Of a DNA stretch of 64,000 bases, positions 57,807-64,000 are shown in pieces. Under the pieces are notes generated by a model that did not search any database, was not told the DNA's origin, and saw only the letters and a list, made by a program, of their open reading frames with translations. Source of the DNA: Siphonodentalium dalli (taxonomy: Eukaryota; Mollusca; Scaphopoda; Gadilida; Siphonodentaliidae); assembly GCA_032622095.1 (NCBI GenBank), contig CP136065.1, forward strand, positions 109,783,195-109,847,194, in the 5' to 3' direction. A program made the translations under genes and the position numbers. Every line of letters starts with the position of its first letter. Position 1 is the stretch's first letter.

Positions 57807-58141
57807 GTGTCACAAAGATATAATGTAAGATATATTATTATGTGACATGCAACCAAACACCCCAATACGTCCATATAGACAACAAATATAACATGCGCAA
57901 TTGCTTGAGATTGAATCCCCATTTTCTGCGTCATGTGCCATGGTTGACTTCTCTCAGTATTATCAGATAGGGCCAACACAATAAAGAACCCCATCATCAT
58001 CAGCCACAAGAATAGAACTGATATCACCAAATCCGAGATAAACGATGCATGTAAAAAATACTGTTTGTAAATACTTGGTACATGGACACTATGGCAGACA
58101 TTCCATACCAAATTAACCTTAGTCGATGCAGGCCCTTGCAT
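57803..58141 (-). CDS. Candidate membrane-protein frame, unknown
   Basis: A 112-codon minus-strand frame with two hydrophobic segments (FISDLVISVLFLWLMMMGFF and AIAHVIFVVYMDVLGCLVAC) separated by a polar stretch, DNTERSQPWHMTQKMG. It could be part of a polytopic membrane protein or a chance frame in AT-rich DNA, where hydrophobic runs are common. It conflicts slightly with the + strand candidate exon at 57688-57806. No splice model is offered. Confidence 0.2.
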   Translation of the reverse strand: MQGPASTKVNLVWNVCHSVHVPSIYKQYFLHASFISDLVISVLFLWLMMMGFFIVLALSDNTERSQPWHMTQKMGIQSQAIAHVIFVVYMDVLGCLVACHIIIYLTLYLCDT

Positions 58142-59399
58142 ACTAAATAAGTGAAAACGTATAGATTCAGAGGACGTTAGCCAGTAAAATGTAAATTGAC
58201 ATTTTATCTGAGTACTCTGTGGGGTGTTTGTTATGTGACAGTGTCTCTAATGATTGCACTGAGCTGAGAGTATGTCTTTGAGTCACTGTGATAACGCATG
58301 CGGAAGTACAATAAGACTGTACAGTGTATTTGATTCTAATCACCATTCTGCATGGTCTGCTAGTTATATCAATAATTAATGATTTATACAAAAGCTTCAC
58401 ACAAATGTTGTTAAATGTACTTCACATCAGAATGGAAACGAGAGGCCGATCACGATCGGCAGATGTTAACCCATCCCTTGGCGATAAAAATTTAATATGA
58501 TCGGATAAATGAGAATTTTGGTGTTGAATTATAGAGTATACTGTTATGTACTATTATAGACAAATGTACATAACACAAATTATTGGAATTTATGGGTCAC
58601 TGGCATTTATATAAGAGAATGCACTGGTACAGGATCTGTAATGCTAAACCGCCACAGCCAGCAAGCCCATGGGTTAAATGTGTACATGTAGGTGTGACCT
58701 GGACATGGAATACTTGGGTTAAGAGAGTCCAATTTAAGTTTACAATAATAATGTGTCCTGGTATACAGATAAGCAACCTCACCACTGACCCATTAATATC
58801 AATTATATAGCAGAGCTGTCAAAATATCACAGGAATTGTTTATGTTGAACACTGACCTCCCCTCTCTATTAAACCAATAACAATTATAATGATATCAGAC
58901 CATCTGAAGATATAACTCTGCAGCAGAGATGTCTACTGTTAATATCATGTGATGTTTATTGTTGAATCTTTATTTTAAATTAGATACCATAGCCTTCTTT
59001 ATCAGATTATTTGCACATTGGCATAAAAGACATCAGAAAATAATATAGCCTTATCAATAGCTAAGTAGTCCAAAGGCAATTGGTGAATTGGTTTTAATGT
59101 TGCTCCAAACAGATTTACCAGTACATAACACAAGATTTTGGACCGATTTAATCAAATTTGGTGTGGTGATTCGGGGTACCCTTGGCAGAGTTATAATGGT
59201 GTTAGTTTTTCAAATTATTTTAACTTAAAAACTTGTTAATTATTAAAAAAAATTAAAGGGACACATTGGAAATCTTTTTATCAACTTTTATCATAATCAT
59301 CAATATCTAAATGAAAACAAATGACAATGTCAATGACATTTTTTTTATTATTATTATAAAAGTTAAAAGTAATTTTTTTTTTTAAATCAATTTTTTTTC
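58142..59399. other. Mostly unassigned; fragments of H and C
   Basis: The H hairpin AGGCCGATCACGATCGGCAG lies at 58442-58461. A C fragment (ATATAAGAGAATGCACTGG ... CCCATGGGTTAA) lies at 58604-58676. The rest is AT-rich with nothing identified. Confidence 0.55.
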
Positions 59400-59806
59400 T
59401 CTTTTTTTCTTCTTCGAAAAAGGGTCATAACTCCTTTAAAATTAATCGGATCAAACCCATATTCGAACTCGATCTGTATTTTGGGCTGTGAAACTCACAT
59501 ACTAAATTGTGGTTCCAATCAGATAAAAAATGTTTGAGTTATGGCAGAATGCGTGAATTCTAAGTTGAAAAAGGGCCATAACTCTGTAACAAAATCTCGG
59601 ATCAAACCCAAATTCGAACTCGATCTGTATTTTGGGCTGAGAAACCCATATACATTTGGTTTCGATTGGATAGAAAATGTTTGAGTTATCGCATTACTCG
59701 TAAAGTGTCTACGGACAGACAGACAGACAGACAGACGGACGAACGACGAGTGGTCAATCCGGGCAACGACACTATGTTTACCATACTATGGTATGGGTAA
59801 ACATAA
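59400..59806 (+). repeat. H cassette 4
   Basis: Same order of motifs as in the 21.8-28.1 kb block: AAGGGTCATAACTCC, GAACTCGATCTGTATTTTGG twice, GACAGACAGACAGACAGACG at 59716, then CCATACTATGGTATGGG. It is a solitary copy 31 kb from the block. Confidence 0.8.
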
Positions 59807-60129
59807 AAAGGAGACCCCCATTTCCTTGTTGAGGCTAGATCATGCCATGAATCTTTACTCTGGCTAATGCCCATAGACGTCATATTCCACTTGTACAAAA
59901 CCTGGGAACTTTTTGATGTTCTGGCCCCTTCTGACAGGGAACTTTATAACATTGAACAAACAAGAGAGGGAATATATTTCTTGTTTATATTTGTTCTTCT
60001 TCAAAGTATGGGGTCGTCCCAGCTCAAAATTGCATGCCTCATGTATTTAGTGACTTTAGTGAGCTGTCATATCGCAAAAAAAAAACATTTAAAAACGCAA
60101 AATTGTCCACAAAGTCCCTTAAAAATATC

Positions 60130-61090
60130 TTGAATCCTGGCTCCCCACAACGATCGATGCCCTGACCCTGGGCTCCCAGGGGTATTTTGACTTATTGTAG
60201 ACTGTGTTCAGGCGTATAGTGCTGTATTGTATGCATTCTTTTCTACCATATTGTTTACACCATTGGAAAGATTATTAAATTCTGAATTCAGCACGACACA
60301 ATCTATTTCAATATCTTAAATCCAGAAAAAGTTATAAAAAATTGAAAACTTATTAAATTTATTATAGAAACTGCCAAAAAATGTTACGTAACGTCAAAAT
60401 CCCAACGTAAATACATGACGTCATATGGGCTTTAGCCAAAACAAACTCTGGATGTTCTCTGAATACCCCACCAATAACTAAAATGCGCGGAATTGTGCGG
60501 TTTCTCGTGTAAATCTATATAGCGTGTACCTTTGCGCAAAAAAGTTATGATTTAATGAACTCAGAAGTTTGTATATTCTTGAACATAACTCGTATGACAT
60601 GTGTTTACATCCGACAATTGTTATCGCGATTTATATAATTTAGCGGGAATTTCTTCACACACATTATATAAATAATACCACAAGAATACGTCACTAAAGT
60701 TTCTACCTATAAATATATAGTTTTAGATCTCTTATGAGCCATATAATGCGATATGACCTAACGCGAAACGAGAGGTCGCAAGAAGCAATATGGCGGCGCC
60801 GTAATTGCAGAAATGTGATAAAATGGAGACTGTATCCAGTTTTTAATCGGCTTATACTTCATTATGCCAAAAACAACCTCGATATTTTTTGGGCTGCTAA
60901 AACAGTTATAATATGAATTTTATGCAACACTATTTTATTTTTCTTAACATTGAGTATTTATCGAAATATAAAAAATATAGTGCAACACTGCGACGCCAAC
61001 GGTAGAGCGAGATTAAGTCATGGCCGGTTTTGCGTATATATGCAATTACGTTCTGGCCGGAATACCGGCCAGCCGGGTTCAAAGGGTTAA
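60130..61090 (-). mobile_element. Family E TTAA-type MITE, minus strand (E2)
   Basis: The right end CCGGGTTCAAAGGGTTAA is the inverted start of the family. Just inside it lies GGCCGGAATACCGGCC. The left end, TTGAATCCTGGCTCCCCACA, is a decayed copy. It matches E1 across most of its length, without the telomeric insertion. It is nested in I2. Confidence 0.83.
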
Positions 61091-61194
61091 ATGATGTAAT
61101 CTTGGCTGGAACCTTCATCTACTGATGAATAAACTATTAAGCAACAGGTATTAACAAAGAAATATATTCCCCGCATTATTTTTTCGACTTTATA

Positions 61195-61552
61195 TGGATC
61201 CAGTCCTTCCCATGAGACGGGAGCAATTGCTCTCGCTCCCGTATGCACTCGCAATTTTTAATTCATGGGTGCTAAAATTCACACTCGTCCCTCTTGTCAA
61301 AATGTTCACAGTCACTGCAATAGTTGATTCATTATTGAACTTTTTGAAGGTATATTTAGAACCTTTCCCATCCCAGTTAAATTTTGGCATGTGAAAGTTA
61401 AACTGGACATAGGTCTATCCCAAAATGACATTTTGTTTGAGAAAAACCCAACTTACAATTATATTATGGGAGCAATTACACCCGTCTTCTGAAATGCGAG
61501 AGCAAATAAGTACTCTCGCTGTGTTTTCCTCGTGGGAAGGACTGTGGATCCC
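61195..61552. mobile_element. Element J, inverted ends GGATCC..AGTCCTTCCC
   Basis: The left end GGATCCAGTCCTTCCCATGA and the right end GTGGGAAGGACTGTGGATCC are inverted repeats. It inserted in family I between TTTATA and CTGTCAAA. Inside are GGGAGCAATTGCTCTCGCTC and ACTCTCGCT motifs. The open frames found in both directions here are by-products. Confidence 0.78.
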
Positions 61553-61612
61553 TGTCAAACTTTAAAAAGTTCCCAGGTAGCCACTAGCCAGAGTAGAGAT
61601 TCATGGCATGAT

Positions 61613-62497
61613 CTAAGTTGAGGCAAGAGATTTCTAAAACGTGGTGTCATATTTGGCAAAATATACATTTTCAGTCCTATTTTAATACTGGGCATGCAGA
61701 TCATAATAGCACAGTAGCTTTTCTTTACTTCTGTAAATATAGAAATTTTTAACAAAAAGTGATACATTTTAAGTGATGCTTTTAATTTAGATATCTAGTG
61801 TCATGAAATTCCTACTTAAAAAGATAAACAAAATTTTTTATGTCAATTTTTAATACTGTATTACACTCAAAATATCTACTTTGAAAACATTTGACAAGCA
61901 AAAAACAATGATAGACTCATACAAACTGGTTGTTTGTATTTCATTTGACTGGTAAATCAATTTGAATTACTAGTATTTTCAAAAACCTTGAAGGGTCATC
62001 TTTTCAAATACGATTTACAACACGTATTTATGTTTCTGTAGTTTTATTTATACCAGTCAAGGCTATGTACCCCTCGATGCAGAGTTTTAAATTATTATCT
62101 TTTTTTTCAAATCTGACGTTACGATATAAACTCCATATCGAGCCTTGTTTTCAATAAAAAGAACCTATCCTATACAAAGGGCCTATTCTCTGTTTATACA
62201 TGACTATACATGTATTTATATTTGTAAATTTTACCATGAACATTAGAGCAATATTTCATATACTGCTGTGATTTATACTGTTATGTACCGACTGAAAACC
62301 ACATCATATTTCACATATGACATTTATGACATTGATGCGCACAAAGGTAGGACAATGAAAAATATCTGTGTCAGAACAGCTAAAATCACAGCCAGCAACA
62401 AAGGTAATTTTCATATGCTTTTCCATGAACCAACATAAAATAGCTGGAAAAAATTAACAACATATCGTGATTTTATCAATTGGTTCTACTAAATAAA
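61613..62497. other. No recognisable feature
   Basis: About 880 bp of AT-rich sequence; no exon, repeat end or strong palindrome identified. Confidence 0.5.
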
Positions 62498-62754
62498 ACT
62501 TTCATGACGGGAGCTGCGCTGATACAGCATTAAATATCCTGGGCCAGTGCATTCTCTTATATGTGAGTCTCCCTATGGGAGACTCACATATGTAAGAGAA
62601 TGCACTGGCTTACAAGGTCAAAGTAAATATTGTTAGGCCAATGTATTCTCTTACCGGTATATATATGAGTCTCTCAAGGAGACTCACATATATAAGAGGA
62701 TGCATTGGCACAGGGTTTTTGCAAAATTTCAGGAAGCTGCAGTCATTTAAATGT
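62498..62754 (+). mobile_element. Family C double-hairpin MITE (C11)
   Basis: It begins ACTTTCATGACGGGAGCTGC and ends near GAAGCTGCAGTCATTTAA. The first hairpin is perfect: TTCTCTTATATGTGAGTCTC, CCTATGGG, and the exact inverse. The second is nearly perfect. Confidence 0.85.
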
Positions 62755-62904
62755 AACATGTGTATGCTGATATCTTCCTTTTTTAAATTTTCCTATTGTT
62801 TTTCGAGTGAGCCACTAATATTATAAGATAAATGGGGGATGGGGGAGGTGGATGGTGAGGCAGGGTGGCATTGGTGGGAGGGAGGGGTGATGATAGGGGA
62901 GGCT

Positions 62905-63640
62905 TGCATTTCACTAAGCATTTTCACCTCAAGAAACAGAACACGCATGTATTTTGGAACAGTGTTTTTGTGCCATTGTCAAATATACTGGCCTAATAAA
63001 AAAAAATTGTCCCCAGAATGCTTTGAGCCAGATACGGTAATAACAACAGGTGTCTGATTAGATATAACTATGCTTGCATGGGGGTGTCTGACCTTACTCC
63101 CCTCTCCCGCCACCATTGGTCAAATTCCAATAGTTAAAATAGATGTTCATGTGCAATAAATAGGCCGCAGATTTACCAAAATGAATTCTCACTAAGGATT
63201 GCCTCTCTAATCCAAAACCTCTACATTCTGAACATCGAAGGACATTTTGTGTCCATAAGCGACCAACCGAAAACATGCATTTTCACCTCCAGAATCCAAA
63301 TGCGCATGGACATTTTGATATTGTCTAACATACTGGCCTAATTAAGTATCTTTTGTTAGGAGAATGCTTTGAATCAGATACAGTAATGCTCTAAATAATC
63401 GACTCCTCAACCACAGCAGAATTATGGGTAACTTTTCAGGATTTAGTCAGAAATATGGCTTGTTGCTATTCATTGGAAAGCTCTCACTAAGAGCTTTCCG
63501 ATGAATGGCAACAAGCCATATTTCCGACTAAATCCTGAAAAGTTACCCATAATTCTGCTGTGGTTAAGGAGTCGATTATTTAGAGCGTTACTGTAATAGC
63601 AACAGATATCTGATTAGATATCACTGTTTGCATGCTTCTC
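62905..63640 (+). repeat. Tandem duplication of ~130-200 bp, one copy holding B11
   Basis: Copy 1 (about 62920-63075) and copy 2 (about 63280-63640) share CATTTTCACCTC, ATACTGGCCTAAT, AGAATGCTTTGA, CAGATA and TCTGATTAGATAT in the same order. Copy 2 contains a full family B element, and copy 1 has a short TACGGTA at the same place. Confidence 0.8.
63380..63595. mobile_element. Family B palindromic MITE (B11)
   Basis: Full-length palindrome of 216 bp, ACAGTAATGCTCTAAATAAT to TTTAGAGCGTTACTGTA, flanked by TA. The centre is CTCTCACTAAGAG. Confidence 0.92.
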
Positions 63641-63709
63641 ACCTTTAGTTAACAATTTTAAAGAACTCAGTCAAATGATTAAATGCTTGACTGTTTGTTT
63701 TTACATCAG

Positions 63710-63874
63710 TTAATGCACCAAGGTAGGCAGAGTTGTTGCAACCACTGTCAACATAAAACACTGGTGCCCTATAAATCCAGTGGTAAATTTGTCACCAAAC
63801 AGTTTCATCCCAACGAAGAAAACAAATATCACACAGACTTAACACATAGAACTGAATTTAGAAAAGAAATTTAA
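63710..63874 (+). CDS. Candidate terminal exon, unknown protein
   Basis: The acceptor tract TGTTTGTTTTTACATCAG is strong. It reads LMHQGRQSCCNHCQHKTLV, then PYKSSGKFVTKQFHPNEENK and YHTDLTHRTEFRKEI before TAA. The Cys/His cluster CCNHCQHK and the polar composition look like real protein, but I do not recognise the family. The phase is 0, which does not join the candidate exon at 57688-57806 directly. It may be the last exon of a + strand gene or a chance frame. Confidence 0.35.
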   Translation, partial: LMHQGRQSCCNHCQHKTLVPYKSSGKFVTKQFHPNEENKYHTDLTHRTEFRKEI

Positions 63875-64000
63875 GTTTATAAAGAGCTTAGCATAAAGTA
63901 TGGAATGGACAAATTGTTGATCAGCAACAATCCGGTATTTAAATTTAAAAATCCAACATGATCGCGATATACTAGTAGTCAGTCTTTAAATTTGTTTTAT

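Larger units (their letters stand above)
59833..61612. mobile_element. Family I element with two nested insertions (I2)
   Basis: The left arm TTTACTCTGGCTAATGCCCA ... ACAGGGAACTTTATAAC and the right arm (GAAATATATTCCCCGCATTA ... TAGCCAGAGTAGAGATTCAT) match I1. The element is expanded to 1.78 kb by E2 (60130-61090) and J (61195-61552). Confidence 0.82.

Noticed and set aside
61190-61394. Overlapping frames on both strands at 61.2 kb
   Set aside because: They fall inside inverted-repeat element J and mirror each other.

Overview
The window is eukaryotic nuclear DNA: exons with GT..AG splice sites separated by kilobase introns, AT-rich spacers, a short degenerate TTAGGG tract, a Penelope-like retroelement with a GIY-YIG domain, 5S-rRNA-derived repeats and very many short DNA transposons (MITEs). 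The repeat style, including stretches with repeated GACAGACGGAC motifs, and the 5S variant suggest a marine invertebrate, most likely a lophotrochozoan such as a mollusc, brachiopod or annelid. This is inference, and the species is not determined.

Layout. (1) About 1.4-19.4 kb, + strand: the 3' part of an unconventional myosin gene. Nine exons run from the end of the motor domain through relay/converter segments, an IQ motif and an SH3-like tail to a stop at 19403-19405. At least one exon is probably missing between 10.9 and 15.0 kb, because the splice phases do not join there. (2) About 19.4-43.9 kb: 24.5 kb with no convincing gene, built almost wholly from repeats. It includes a degenerate tandem block (21.8-28.1 kb) with a roughly 2.1 kb higher-order duplication. 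(3) 43.97-46.98 kb, - strand: the last two recognised exons of a single-pass membrane protein whose Ser/Asn-rich cytoplasmic tail carries three PPxY motifs. It is convergent with the myosin gene. (4) About 47-64 kb: more nested repeats, with two weak candidate + strand exons at 57.7 and 63.7 kb.

Repeat families, with letters used below. A: TTAA-bounded repeat of about 375 bp. B: palindromic MITE of about 215 bp with TA target sites, ends CAGTAATGCCCTAAATAATC. C: TTAA-bounded element of about 250 bp holding two hairpins. D: hAT-like MITE of about 440 bp with 8-bp target duplications and a foldback at each end. E: TTAA-bounded elements that begin TTAACCCTTTG or TTAACACG and carry duplicated short palindromic cassettes. 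F: TTAA-bounded repeat ending TTAAAGGTACTCAATC. H: degenerate tandem type with GACAGACGGAC. I and J: two further inverted-repeat elements. K: TTAA-bounded element, ends TTAACCCTTTCTAT.

The most notable observations are the E superfamily, where a common scaffold carries a different palindrome in each family; a MITE at 47.2-47.7 kb that contains a copied piece of DNA from 7.3 kb away with a microhomology junction; an apparent excision footprint of family B in a tandem paralogue at 63 kb; a telomeric-repeat tract held between hairpin arms; a 5S-derived dimer; and a roughly 235-bp-arm foldback about 100 bp past the stop codon of the membrane-protein gene. Family names and boundaries come from reading the sequence by eye; no alignment or database search was run.
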